From M3007 sp964484205 (lineage in GTDB: Bacteria > Bacteroidota > Bacteroidia > Chitinophagales > Saprospiraceae): DNA of 64,000 nt. Made by a program: the position numbers and the translations under genes. This document shows positions 1 through 8,562 of the stretch, one piece after another. Where the stretch lies: positions 46,202 through 110,201 of the forward strand of contig CAZAEZ010000019.1 in NCBI GenBank assembly GCA_964484205.1, given 5' to 3'. A model generated the notes under the pieces. It did not search any database, was not told the DNA's origin, and worked only from the letters and a program-made list of their open reading frames with translations. Every line of letters begins with the position of its first letter. The first letter of the stretch is position 1.

Positions 1-2340
1 TTGGTGGGCTCTACGTACCTGATTCGCGTGCAGGGTTTCAACAACGGAACCGGCACCTTTCAGCTTTGTTTGAATAACTATAACCCGCCCGTTGATCCTA
101 CCTCCGATTGCCCTTCGGCATCGGTGCTTTGTGATAAGTCGCCGTTTGTCGTGCAAAGTGTAACGGGGGCAGGCACCGATATCACGGAGCTCAATGATGC
201 CTTTTGTTTTAATAACGGCGCACCAGGCAACTATGAATCCAACTCGACCTGGTTTACCTGGATCTGCGAAACGTCCGGCTCGCTGACTTTTACCTTAACG
301 CCCTTGAGCATTGTTGACGACCTGGATTTTGTCTTGTACCGCCTGCCGAATGGCGTGGGAAATTGCCAGGGCAAGGAAATCGTGCGGTGTATGGCTTCGG
401 GTGAGTTTAATTATCAAAGCCCCTGCATGGGGCCGACCGGCCTGCGACCCGGAGACCCCGACGTCAGCGAAGATGCAGGCTGTACCGATGCCGGGGATAA
501 TGCCTGGCTTGCGCCATTCGATATGGTGGCCGGCGAGGCTTACGCGCTTTGCGTCAATAACTTTACCACCAGTGGCAATGGTTTTTCTGTGGAATTTGGT
601 GGAACAGGTACTTTTTTGGGACCGGAGGCAAAGTTTACCACGGTGCCCGCTGCCGTTTGCCTGGGCACCCCGGTGGAGGTGCAGGATGCCTCTACGTTTG
701 CATTGGGCAGTATTACGAATTGGAACTGGAGCTTCGGCGCCGATTCGGACCCGGGCGTTGCTACAGGCCAGGGGCCGCATACGGTTACGTTCAATACGCC
801 TGGCCCGCACCCGGTTGTGCTTCAGGTAGAGACCGACCTTGGCTGCCGGGTAACGGCTATACAGGAAGTGTTGATTTACCCGGACGTGGAAGTTGATACG
901 CTTATCTCAGCGCCCGAATGCAATGGCGGGGATAACGGGGTGATCACAATTTCCAACATCAGTATGGGGACCCCGCCCTATTTGTACAGTTGGGAAGGAG
1001 GGCCATTTGTCAGCAATAATTCGCTTTCGGGCCTGACGGTAGGTACCTATAATCTCTTGATCCGCGACGCGAATAATTGTGAAACGGAGCTTGACATTGA
1101 AGTCCGGGAATTGGAACTCACCGTTGATCCGGACGTAATGAAACCCTTGTGTACCGGAGATGCCAACGGGGTGATCACCCTCAATGTGACCAATGGTACG
1201 GGGCCATATCAATTTGACTGGGGCAGCGGTTTTATTCCCAGCAATACACAGGGGGGCTTTGCCGCAGGCGTGTACACTATTGAAGGCGTGGATGCCGAAT
1301 TGTGCATGGGTACATTCACCGTGGAAGTAACGGACAATCCACCGCTGACGCTTGAAATGGATACCATTGATATCTCCTGTTTTTCGGCCAATGACGGCAT
1401 TGGTATTGCCATTCCGGACGGCGGTGTCGGAAATTTTACCTACTTGTGGAGCGATGCGCAAACCAACGAGGAAGCCAGCGACCTGGGGCCCGGGCAGTTT
1501 ACGGTGACCGTGAGCGATGGGAACGGTTGCACGATTGTTGGAGCGGTATTTATTACCGAACCGCCCGATGTGGCGGTCAATGTGCTGCGGATAACTGACT
1601 TGCTGTGCAACGGCGTACCGGAAGGCTCCATTGATGTGGAAGGCATTGGCGGGCGGCCACCGTTTACCTTTAGCGCCGATGGGGTCAGTTTTGGCACTTC
1701 GCCTATGCTAACCGGGCTGCCCGCAGGTGATTATTGGGTGAAGGTGCGGGACGATGCGGGCTGTATTGATTCTGTTTTTGCCACCATTGCCCAACCCCCT
1801 GCGCTGGTTGTTGTGGCAGAGCCTGCCGACACAACCATCGATCTGGGCTATTCATTCCGGGTGCAAACGCTGACGTTGCCTGCAGGGCGCCCGGTTACCT
1901 ACGCCTGGACACCTGCCATGGGGCTCAATTGTGTCGATTGTGCGGAGCCCACGGTGACGGCAATCAGCGACGGGTATTACGTTATAAAAATTACCGATGA
2001 TGATGGTTGTATGGCCTTCGACTCCGTACGCGTACGCATAAACCGGGATCGCCCGATCTATGCGCCCAATGTTTTTGCGCCGGATCGTCCTTTTCCGAAT
2101 GATCATTTTACCTTATTTGGCGGGCCGGCTGCGGTGCAAATTGAACTGATGCGGATTTATGACCGTTGGGGAAATCTTATTTTTGAAACACAGGATATAC
2201 CGCTTGGTGAGCCGAACCTGGGCTGGAATGGCAGGTATAAAGACGAATTAATGACCGGTGTTTTTACGTATTATGCTACTGTCCGTTTTGTGGATCAGCT
2301 TTCGGTTACCTATGAAGGGAGTGTGACCGTGGTACGATAA
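1..2340 (+). CDS. T9SS-secreted adhesin-like protein with PKD domain, SprB repeats and gliding-motility C-terminus (5' end outside window)
   Basis: The frame is open from the first base, so the gene starts upstream; 779 residues are seen. The first ~200 residues are Cys-containing beta-sandwich-like sequence of the kind found in large Bacteroidota surface proteins (WFTW and LDFVLY strands). A PKD-like domain follows at about residues 213-295 (NWNWSFG). Four SprB-type repeats of about 75 residues then run from ~300 to 610, each opening with a C-x-G/A-x(2-3)-G motif (CNGGDNGVITI, CTGDANGVITL). The end (~680-779) is a type B / gliding-motility-associated C-terminal domain with APNVFAP, YDRWGNLIFE and GWNG motifs. 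Such domains target proteins for T9SS export and surface attachment. The role is probably adhesion or gliding; this is inferred from the domains. Confidence 0.88.
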   Translation: MVGSTYLIRVQGFNNGTGTFQLCLNNYNPPVDPTSDCPSASVLCDKSPFVVQSVTGAGTDITELNDAFCFNNGAPGNYESNSTWFTWICETSGSLTFTLTPLSIVDDLDFVLYRLPNGVGNCQGKEIVRCMASGEFNYQSPCMGPTGLRPGDPDVSEDAGCTDAGDNAWLAPFDMVAGEAYALCVNNFTTSGNGFSVEFGGTGTFLGPEAKFTTVPAAVCLGTPVEVQDASTFALGSITNWNWSFGADSDPGVATGQGPHTVTFNTPGPHPVVLQVETDLGCRVTAIQEVLIYPDVEVDTLISAPECNGGDNGVITISNISMGTPPYLYSWEGGPFVSNNSLSGLTVGTYNLLIRDANNCETELDIEVRELELTVDPDVMKPLCTGDANGVITLNVTNGTGPYQFDWGSGFIPSNTQGGFAAGVYTIEGVDAELCMGTFTVEVTDNPPLTLEMDTIDISCFSANDGIGIAIPDGGVGNFTYLWSDAQTNEEASDLGPGQFTVTVSDGNGCTIVGAVFITEPPDVAVNVLRITDLLCNGVPEGSIDVEGIGGRPPFTFSADGVSFGTSPMLTGLPAGDYWVKVRDDAGCIDSVFATIAQPPALVVVAEPADTTIDLGYSFRVQTLTLPAGRPVTYAWTPAMGLNCVDCAEPTVTAISDGYYVIKITDDDGCMAFDSVRVRINRDRPIYAPNVFAPDRPFPNDHFTLFGGPAAVQIELMRIYDRWGNLIFETQDIPLGEPNLGWNGRYKDELMTGVFTYYATVRFVDQLSVTYEGSVTVVR

Positions 2341-2360
2341 TCAGCTGCGCTGTGTTGTGA

Positions 2361-2409
2361 AAAAAAATAGCGGGCCGGATGTTGCAACATCCGGCCCGCT
2401 ATTTTTTTT
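2361..2409. terminator. Bidirectional rho-independent terminator
   Basis: A perfect inverted repeat (left arm starts agcgggccggatgttg, right arm is its complement) is flanked by an A-run on the left and a T-run on the right. It lies between the convergent adhesin-like gene (+) and mltA (-), so it can stop transcription from both sides. Confidence 0.9.
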
Positions 2410-2427
2410 GGGTAAAAATCAGTTCAA

Positions 2428-3477
2428 TTATTGTTTAGGCAACAACACCCACAACCGCCCAAGGCCGTTGATTTTGCGGGCTTCATTCAGACCTTGTTTG
2501 CCAATTCCACAGTATAGGTCAAGCCGCTTGGTAGTCAGGATTGCGCCACCGCGATCTTGGGCAAAAAGAATACGGTAGGTGTAGCCTTTAAGATTACCGG
2601 CGGGGTCCATGTCGGGCAGCTCGGCCAACAGCGTAGCGCCAATCGGAATGTAGCGCGGGTCGACGGCTACGGAATAGCCGGCGGTAAGCGGGAAGTAGCC
2701 TGCCCCGATGACATCTTCATCGCTCATTTTCATAAAAAACACATAAACGCCGCCTTTGCCTTTAACAGAACCACCGAATCCGAAGTGTTCGCGTTTACCA
2801 TCGGAGTATTCGACCCAGCAGGAGCCTTGCAATTGTGCGTTTGCTAATTGGCGTTTGGAGCGTATCCAGGCCAGTTCAAGCCCCTTGCCATCCAGGGCGC
2901 CTGCGGCGATGGCTGCAGGATTGGGGACAACGTCTTCGGGCCGGCGCAAAATAGGCACCGAAAATTCTTGCGTGCGTACCCGGCTGGCTTCAATCAGGGG
3001 TGTATAGTAGCCGGTGATCTTGGTGCGGTCTTTTTTCAAATCGGTTTTGACTTTGTAAAAGTCAAAGCGATCGAGCAATGCTTCCGGTTGCAGGATTTGG
3101 CAATCCTGTAATAATTCTACGGTTCGCAGCATTTCGGTCTTGCTGATGCCATAAACGGGGTATTCCTTTACGTCCTTACGACGCAGGTAGCTGGCCTGCT
3201 CATACATGGCCTTTAGCATAGGAGCATCAAACGTCAAATAAGTAAGGGTATCCGGCACTGCATGGTGCAGTACGGTAGGGCGTACCTGACGTTTCAGAAT
3301 AAGTGGTTTTGTGCGAACGGGGGGAGCAATAGCAGCAAGACCGGCTGATAAGGAGGAATTGGCCAGGGAGTTTGCTGCAGCTTTTGTTCCGGGGGAGACT
3401 GAGGTGTTGCTACAATCCAAGGTTAAAACAAATGGGGAGAGCAACAAGCAGATGTATAATGATAGTTTGTTTGCCAT
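2428..3477 (-). CDS. mltA: Membrane-bound lytic murein transglycosylase A (MltA)
   Basis: Cleaves the beta-1,4 bond between MurNAc and GlcNAc in peptidoglycan, leaving 1,6-anhydroMurNAc. The 349-residue protein has an N-terminal hydrophobic signal (residues 7-20) followed by Cys22; the LTLDC context is a poor lipobox, so lipidation is uncertain. The MltA core begins near GYYTP (156-160). The C-terminal 3D domain has its three conserved Asp residues at D273 (AVDPRYIPIG), D308 (AQDRGGAI) and D320 (RLDLYCG); D308 corresponds to the family's catalytic Asp. It acts in the periplasm in cell-wall turnover. It stands alone, convergent with the upstream gene and sharing its terminator. Length is normal for the family. 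Confidence 0.9.
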   Translation of the reverse strand: MANKLSLYICLLLSPFVLTLDCSNTSVSPGTKAAANSLANSSLSAGLAAIAPPVRTKPLILKRQVRPTVLHHAVPDTLTYLTFDAPMLKAMYEQASYLRRKDVKEYPVYGISKTEMLRTVELLQDCQILQPEALLDRFDFYKVKTDLKKDRTKITGYYTPLIEASRVRTQEFSVPILRRPEDVVPNPAAIAAGALDGKGLELAWIRSKRQLANAQLQGSCWVEYSDGKREHFGFGGSVKGKGGVYVFFMKMSDEDVIGAGYFPLTAGYSVAVDPRYIPIGATLLAELPDMDPAGNLKGYTYRILFAQDRGGAILTTKRLDLYCGIGKQGLNEARKINGLGRLWVLLPKQ

Positions 3478-3724
3478 AAAGAGGGGTGGGTGTTCAGTCG
3501 CGCACTGCCCGATTAATCTAATTTTTTTGTTGGGCGATTTCCTGAAACAACACTGAATATTATCTATGCGACCTGACCCGATGCTTTAAAAGGTGTGCAA
3601 ATTTATGCGGGATTTTCTGAGACTTGCCCGGTTTTGACCCGGGTTTAGCAATCCGTTAACACTCCGTATTTTCAATCTAATTCATTGTATTTTAGTTTGT
3701 TATGCTTAAATCTTTAGGCGATAA

Positions 3725-4315
3725 TTAGAACGCCAAAAGGCCCGTTCGCAGCCATTCATTTGTTTTAAAAAGCGCTGCAACAGATAATGCATCGGTAATT
3801 TCGCCATTCAACACCATTTGTATTGCCTGGCTGAATGGCAATTGACGGACTTGTAATTGTTCGGAATCTTCCGGTTGTGCCTCCATAAAATGTAACCCTT
3901 GGGCCACAAAGGCAACGCCAAACTCATTGGTAACGGAATTGGAAAGATGTAGTTCGAGAAGTTTGGTCCAATGCTTAGCTACAATGCCGGTTTCCTCTCG
4001 CAGTTCACGTTTGGCGGAATCCAGCAGGTCGGCGCCAAGCGGTCCGCCACCTTCCGGGATTTCCCAACTGTAGCATCCCAGCGCGTAGCGGTACTGCCCT
4101 ACCAACCAGGTATTTCCGGCAGGATCGAGCGGGACGATGCCGAGTGCCGTATTTTTAAAATGTACGATTCCGTAAATGCCGTTGCCTCCTGCCGGATTAA
4201 GCACTTTTCGATGGCTTACCTGAATCCATGGATTGTCATATACCTGACAGACGTCCAGAGTAGTCCATGGATCGTCGGTCATTTGGAGGCCTTTGTTCTG
4301 GAATTCAGTGTCCAT
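3725..4315 (-). CDS. Nudix hydrolase, ADP-ribose pyrophosphatase-like
   Basis: Hydrolyses a nucleoside diphosphate linked to another moiety; the ADP-sugar class is inferred. The Nudix box reads GGGPLGADLLDSAKRELREE followed by TGI. The REL-x-EE-x-G core is intact, but the first Glu of the G-x5-E part is Ala. The frame stays open upstream to 4510, but that extension (65 residues) looks unlike protein, so I chose the Met at 4315 (MDTEFQNKG). A second Met at 4282 (MTDDPWTTL) is equally possible: a TACCTTTA stretch just before 4315 resembles a -7 promoter box and would favour the later start. Product is 185-196 residues, typical for the family. No operon partner. Confidence 0.8.
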   Translation of the reverse strand: MDTEFQNKGLQMTDDPWTTLDVCQVYDNPWIQVSHRKVLNPAGGNGIYGIVHFKNTALGIVPLDPAGNTWLVGQYRYALGCYSWEIPEGGGPLGADLLDSAKRELREETGIVAKHWTKLLELHLSNSVTNEFGVAFVAQGLHFMEAQPEDSEQLQVRQLPFSQAIQMVLNGEITDALSVAALFKTNEWLRTGLLAF

Positions 4316-4846
4316 AAAGGTACTTTTGTCGAAAAGTTTGCGATTTTTCGCGAAAAGCTTGACATTAGCATGACAATGTGAGCCATTTAATCGGGCTGCA
4401 TACTTCCCCGAATTTGCTCTTTTTTGGAGCCCAGTAATCAACTCCCCGTTGCCTCCCGCTTTTACCCTCTCGTAAACATAACCATGTAGCAGGTTCGCCT
4501 CGCTAAGCATATTGCGGCATAATTTCCATCAAAATCCGGCTTTTTAAACGCGGGATTACTTGTTGGTGCTTATTTCTGCAGATATGCATCGATCGTTTTA
4601 CCTTGTTTTCCGGATTGATTTTACGATCGTTGTGTACCGAATCTTATCGTCGTGATATGAACAATAATTTATATACTACGAAAATCGGGCCACATTTAAT
4701 ACGCGATTAAAAAACAATACACCTTGATCAGTCGGGAACCTCCTGCTCCCATCAACTTTAAACACTGAAAAACCTGCATACAAAAGCGACAACATCAATT
4801 TGGATGTTTTGCCCATACTAATGAGATAACGAAAACCACCTGGTTT
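4316..4846. other. Gene-free stretch between divergent genes
   Basis: About 530 bases with no convincing gene, RNA or repeat. It must hold the promoters of the Nudix gene (-) and the esterase (+). The part from 4560 on is A+T-rich. I see no clean -33/-7 pair for the esterase. Confidence 0.5.
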
Positions 4847-6256
4847 ATGCTCAACACGTACCCTCTACGTGCTCTGTTCTGGGTTCTAGCGCTGCTACCC
4901 AGTCTGCTTTCGGCGCAACTAACCGTTACAGTTACGTCGGTGCCGGCGAATACGCCGGCAAGCGCAAAAATTTATATTACCGGCACGTTTAACAACTGGA
5001 ATCCCGGTGATGCAAATTCAATTTTAGCACCCATGCCCAACGGGCGGTATTCGATTACCCTGAATCCGGCGATCGGACCCGTGCGGTTTAAGTTTACACG
5101 GGGCAGTTGGAATAGCGTTGAAGGAAATTCCAATGGCGATTTTATTCAGGACCACGTAGTCACGTATACGGGGCTCCCCCAAACTGTGGAATTGTCCATC
5201 CTTTCCTGGGAAGATTTGGCACATGCCGTACCAAACCGGGGCGTTACTATTCTGGATAACAATTTTTATATCCCGCAGCTCAATCGCACCCGGCGTGTTT
5301 GGATCTACCTGCCACCCGATTATGAAACCACAACCAAGAAATACCCGGTGCTGTACATGCATGACGGACAAAATCTGTTCAACACCGTAACCAGTTTTTC
5401 CGGTGAGTGGGAAGTTGATGAATCGCTGGATGAAATGTGCACCCAAGGCGATTACGGCTGTATCGTTGTCGGGGTGGACAACGGCGGGGTTAATCGCTTG
5501 AACGAGTATTCCCCATGGATCAATCAGTTATACGGCGGTGGCCAAGGCGACGAATACATCAGCTTTATGGTCAATACCTTAAAACCGTATATCGATTCCA
5601 AGTTCCGTACACTGCCCGACCGGGAACACACGGGCATTATGGGTAGCAGCATGGGAGGCCTTGTTACGATGTATGCCATCATGGAATACCAACATATTTA
5701 TTCCAAAGCCGGGGTGTTTTCCCCGGCATTCTGGTTTGCCGGCGATAACGTGACCAGCCAGGTGTTAGGCATGGGTAAACGCAACAACCTGAAAGTCTAC
5801 TTTTTGGCCGGTGGCCAGGAACCCGCCTATGTTGCACAGGATATGCAGGAAGTTGCCGATGCCATGCTTGATGTCGGTTTTGAAGAAGATGAACTTTCCT
5901 TTAATGTACCTGTAGACGGCCAGCACTCCGAATGGTTCTGGCGCCGCGAATTTCCGGATGCCTACAAATGGTTGTTCGCCGGATCGGTAACCGCAACCGG
6001 CGAGCCGGCCTCCGACACCGAACCTGCGCTCGAAATTTATCCCAACCCGGCAACCGAATGGATCCGAGTAGCCGGGTTTGAAGATGCCGAGAATCTTTAT
6101 GTACAAATTCTAGGAGCAGACGGCTCCTTGCAGCGGGATGTACAGGTCAGCCCCGGCGAATCGATCCAGACAAGCGATCTGCCCGCAGGTTTTTATGCTG
6201 TGCGGGTGCGGACCGACAATTCTGCATGGTCTTCAGCAAAAGTGATCCTTCGATAA
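4847..6256 (+). CDS. Secreted alpha/beta-hydrolase esterase with N-terminal glycogen-binding-like domain and T9SS sorting domain
   Basis: Putative extracellular carboxylesterase of the PF00756 (esterase D / feruloyl esterase) type. After a signal peptide (residues 1-23, cleavage near LSAQ) comes an E-set/CBM48-like beta-domain (~25-115) with ITGTFNNWNPGD. The hydrolase domain (~130-370) has the nucleophile elbow G-S-S268-M-G and a probable catalytic His in GQHSEWFW. The last ~75 residues form a type A T9SS sorting domain (EIYPNPATEW, ending in a basic Arg), so the protein should cross the outer membrane. An arrangement of starch/glycan-binding-like domain plus esterase suggests polysaccharide deacylation; this is inferred. 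It ends just before a strong bidirectional terminator. Confidence 0.85.
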   Translation: MLNTYPLRALFWVLALLPSLLSAQLTVTVTSVPANTPASAKIYITGTFNNWNPGDANSILAPMPNGRYSITLNPAIGPVRFKFTRGSWNSVEGNSNGDFIQDHVVTYTGLPQTVELSILSWEDLAHAVPNRGVTILDNNFYIPQLNRTRRVWIYLPPDYETTTKKYPVLYMHDGQNLFNTVTSFSGEWEVDESLDEMCTQGDYGCIVVGVDNGGVNRLNEYSPWINQLYGGGQGDEYISFMVNTLKPYIDSKFRTLPDREHTGIMGSSMGGLVTMYAIMEYQHIYSKAGVFSPAFWFAGDNVTSQVLGMGKRNNLKVYFLAGGQEPAYVAQDMQEVADAMLDVGFEEDELSFNVPVDGQHSEWFWRREFPDAYKWLFAGSVTATGEPASDTEPALEIYPNPATEWIRVAGFEDAENLYVQILGADGSLQRDVQVSPGESIQTSDLPAGFYAVRVRTDNSAWSSAKVILR

Positions 6257-6273
6257 AAAAACTATAACTACTG

Positions 6274-6311
6274 AAAAAAGCCGTTCCTGAAGTCAGGGAC
6301 GGCTTTTTTTG
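6274..6311. terminator. Bidirectional rho-independent terminator
   Basis: Stem AAAAAGCCGTTCCTGA / TCAGGGACGGCTTTTT (one G-T pair) with a 2-4 base loop, A-run left and T-run right. It separates the convergent esterase (+) and TonB-domain gene (-). Confidence 0.9.
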
Positions 6312-6338
6312 TAGTCCAATTTTGTGTCACAACCACAC

Positions 6339-6761
6339 TCAAGGTTTCTCCTCGTCGAGCGTAAATTTGATGGGCAGCGTAACTTCTGCACTTACAACCT
6401 TGCCATCAATTTCAGCCGGAGTCCAATTGGGCATGCCTTTGATCACCCGGACGGATTCGCGCACAAAATCCTCCCGCGGATTCTGGCTGCCTTCCGTAAT
6501 CGTTTTAATTTCAGAAATACTGCCGTCCTTGCCCACCGTGAAACGAACCAGCACCATGCCGGTTGCCTGCTCTTTTTTAGCCGATTCCGGATACTTGATG
6601 TTCTGGACCATGTACTCGATCAGGGCAGGCATGCCGCCCGGGTACGCAGGTTGGTTTTCAGGTTTTACTGCCGTCTTTTGAGCACTGCCGGGCAGGGCCA
6701 ACAACAGTACAAAGGCTGCGCTCAGCAGCCAGGTTGCGTGTACGTTGTACTTTGTTTGCAT
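6339..6761 (-). CDS. Small periplasmic TonB C-terminal-domain protein
   Basis: 140 residues: signal peptide or membrane anchor (1-27, ending GSAQ), a short linker, then a complete TonB C-terminal domain (~45-138) with YPGGMPALIEYM, YPESAKKEQ, GMVLVRFTVGKDGSI and LPIKFTLDEE. Such domains normally pass proton-motive energy to TonB-dependent receptors, but this protein has no proline-rich span long enough to cross the periplasm. It is closely similar to the TonB domain at the end of the M56 protein next door, suggesting duplication. It lies 115 bases downstream of that gene, on the same strand, and is probably the last gene of the blaI-type operon. Confidence 0.85.
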   Translation of the reverse strand: MQTKYNVHATWLLSAAFVLLLALPGSAQKTAVKPENQPAYPGGMPALIEYMVQNIKYPESAKKEQATGMVLVRFTVGKDGSISEIKTITEGSQNPREDFVRESVRVIKGMPNWTPAEIDGKVVSAEVTLPIKFTLDEEKP

Positions 6762-6876
6762 AGCTTAAATGATTGAGATGTGAGAAAATTCAGTTTCGTG
6801 TGCGCATGCGTCGTCCTGTTTTTACAAGTGTTGTTTCCTGTAAAATTGGATTGAGCATGCTGAACTCCAGCTAAAA

Positions 6877-8076
6877 TCAGTTCAGTTTAAACTGGATCGG
6901 TAGTTGAATTGTACTCGGCAAAGGTTTGCCGTCTTTCAAGGCCGGTTGCCAGCTCGGCATTTGGCGCGCCACACGGATCGCTTCGGCTGCCATATCTGCC
7001 CGCGCAACGGGCTGAATCGCTTCCACATTTGTTACAGCGCCGGTTTTATCCAGTTCAATTTTTAACGTAACCCTGCCCTCGGCTTTTTCGCGTTTGGCTG
7101 CCTCCGGATACTCGATTGCCTCCGTCAGGTAGGTTGCCAAGGCCGGCATGCCACCCGGAAATTGCGCAGCGGCGTTGGCGGGTACGTTTTCCAGGACTGG
7201 GATTGAAGCCCGTGAACCCGCCGAAAACTGTTGCTGGCTGACTCCCCAGAAAACCAACGCAACCGGGAACACCAAACCAAATTTCCAGCTACGCACAAGG
7301 GGAGAGTGTTTCCTGTTCAACATCAGCAGCCGTTGTTTCAGAGGCGATTGGAAAAAATGATTTGCAAAACGCAATGCCAATTGGGGCTGTGTCTGCCGAA
7401 GCAACAGCAAGCTGTACTGCTTTCGGGTAGTTTGAACAGACGCCGCAGCATCGGCCTGATATTCATGCACCGTACGCAGCGATCGGCGGTACCAATGGGC
7501 CAGCGGGTGAAACCAAAATACAATGCAAAGGATTTCCAGCAACAGAACATCCACACTGTGCCAGGCCCGGGCATGCGCCAATTCATGCATCAGCATATTT
7601 TTATCCTCAGGCTGGTTCTCAAATGCTGTCGGCACAAAAACCCAATGGAAAAACGAAAACGGAACGACGGCTGCCGATGTCCGGAGCAACACACAACCGG
7701 CAGGCAACTGCTCGGCCGGCGATTGACGGATCAACCTGCCAATCCGGATTATCCCCCACAGCATCCGCAGCCCAGCGAGCGCACTACCCAAGCCGTAAAA
7801 CCAGGCGAGGTATTGCATCCCGCTCCAGGTGCCGGCGTTTTGGTCAACCTGCTGCAACGCGACGGTAAACTCCGGAAGGTACACCGGAAAGGCATCGGGG
7901 CGCATTCCCAGCACGGGCGCCAATCCGTACGTCAGCGGTAGCAAAAGCCCCGCCGCCACCGTACCCAGAAGGTAAAACCGGTTGGCCCGGAAAAATGTCT
8001 CCCGGCGCAACAGCAGGTTGTAAAGCAAAGCAAACAGCCCCCAAAAAAGACTCACTTGAAGCAGGTATGTAAACAT
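6877..8076 (-). CDS. BlaR1/MecR1-like M56 membrane metalloprotease with C-terminal TonB domain
   Basis: 399 residues. Membrane segments lie near residues 3-23, 34-57 and 88-112, with another around 268-285. The zinc-protease motif HELAH is at 164-168 on the cytoplasmic side, followed by WFHPLAHW and HEYQADA, which supplies the third ligand. In place of a penicillin-binding sensor the exported C-terminus (~300-399) is a TonB C-terminal domain (FPGGMPALATYL, YPEAAKREKAEG). In the BlaR1 family the protease is activated by an outside signal and relieves BlaI repression. Here the start lies two bases after the blaI stop, so the two are co-translated. The signal is unknown; a TonB-like sensor suggests envelope or receptor status rather than beta-lactam. 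That last point is inference. Confidence 0.88.
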   Translation of the reverse strand: MFTYLLQVSLFWGLFALLYNLLLRRETFFRANRFYLLGTVAAGLLLPLTYGLAPVLGMRPDAFPVYLPEFTVALQQVDQNAGTWSGMQYLAWFYGLGSALAGLRMLWGIIRIGRLIRQSPAEQLPAGCVLLRTSAAVVPFSFFHWVFVPTAFENQPEDKNMLMHELAHARAWHSVDVLLLEILCIVFWFHPLAHWYRRSLRTVHEYQADAAASVQTTRKQYSLLLLRQTQPQLALRFANHFFQSPLKQRLLMLNRKHSPLVRSWKFGLVFPVALVFWGVSQQQFSAGSRASIPVLENVPANAAAQFPGGMPALATYLTEAIEYPEAAKREKAEGRVTLKIELDKTGAVTNVEAIQPVARADMAAEAIRVARQMPSWQPALKDGKPLPSTIQLPIQFKLN

Positions 8077-8078
8077 GG

Positions 8079-8438
8079 TCAGCTGTTTTCGTCCAATTTT
8101 TTCATGATTTCCGCCACATCGCGTTCGCTCAGTTTTTTGTCTTCCACCAAATGCGACACCAGGCGCGACACCGAACCGTCAAAATAATTGCGCAGCACTT
8201 CCCCCAACGACCGGCTGCCATAGTCCTCCTTGGCAATCACCGGAAAATACTCGTGGGTTTTTCCGTACGCCTTGTGGTCCACATAACCTTTGCGCTCCAG
8301 AATGCGCACCACGCTCGACACTGTGCTGTGCGGGGGCTTGGGGGCTTCCATTTTTTCAAGCAAATCGCTTACCGTGCCCCGGCCGAGCTCCCACAACAGT
8401 TGCATGACATCTTCCTCTGCTTTAGTTAGTTTTTGCAT
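8079..8438 (-). CDS. blaI: BlaI/MecI-family transcriptional repressor
   Basis: 119 residues from the Met at 8438 (MQKLTKAEEDVMQLLWELG). The frame opens further upstream to 8483, but a GTTG-N20-CATCTTTG promoter at 8468-8499 would place the transcript start near 8461, which rules that start out. Residues 1-75 form the winged helix (STVSSVVRILERKGYVDHK is the recognition region). The C-terminal helices (LVSHLVEDKKLSERDVAEIM) are the dimerisation part, with the usual site for protease cleavage. It represses its own operon until the M56 partner encoded next is activated. A matching dyad operator lies at 8507-8533. Confidence 0.92.
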   Translation of the reverse strand: MQKLTKAEEDVMQLLWELGRGTVSDLLEKMEAPKPPHSTVSSVVRILERKGYVDHKAYGKTHEYFPVIAKEDYGSRSLGEVLRNYFDGSVSRLVSHLVEDKKLSERDVAEIMKKLDENS

Positions 8439-8467
8439 AATTCGGGTTCTTGTGAAAAAGAGTGCGG

Positions 8468-8499
8468 CAAAGATGCAACGCATTTTTTAGCGAAACAAC
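8468..8499 (-). promoter_or_regulatory. Probable promoter of the blaI-M56-TonB operon
   Basis: Read on the minus strand: GTTG (8499-8496), 20 bases, CATCTTTG (8475-8468). This fits the Bacteroidota pattern TTTG-N19-21-TAnnTTTG except for the first base of the -7 box. The start of transcription would be ~23 bases before the blaI ATG. Confidence 0.5.
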
Positions 8500-8506
8500 T
8501 ATTCAA

Positions 8507-8533
8507 TACGTTTTTTAACGTAAAAATACGTTA
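8507..8533. promoter_or_regulatory. Three-half-site dyad operator, probable BlaI binding site
   Basis: TACGTT (8507-8512), 4 T, AACGTA (8517-8522), 4 A, TACGTT (8527-8532). Adjacent half-sites are perfect inverted repeats with 4-base spacers, so two overlapping palindromes share the middle half-site. BlaI/MecI dimers bind short inverted repeats of similar size upstream of their own genes. It lies just upstream of the candidate -33 box. Confidence 0.65.
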
Positions 8534-8562
8534 CTAAAAATATAAAATTGAAAATCAGAACT

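Noticed and set aside
4315..4510. N-terminal extension of the Nudix protein
   Set aside because: The extra 65 residues do not resemble Nudix N-termini and have no good start context.
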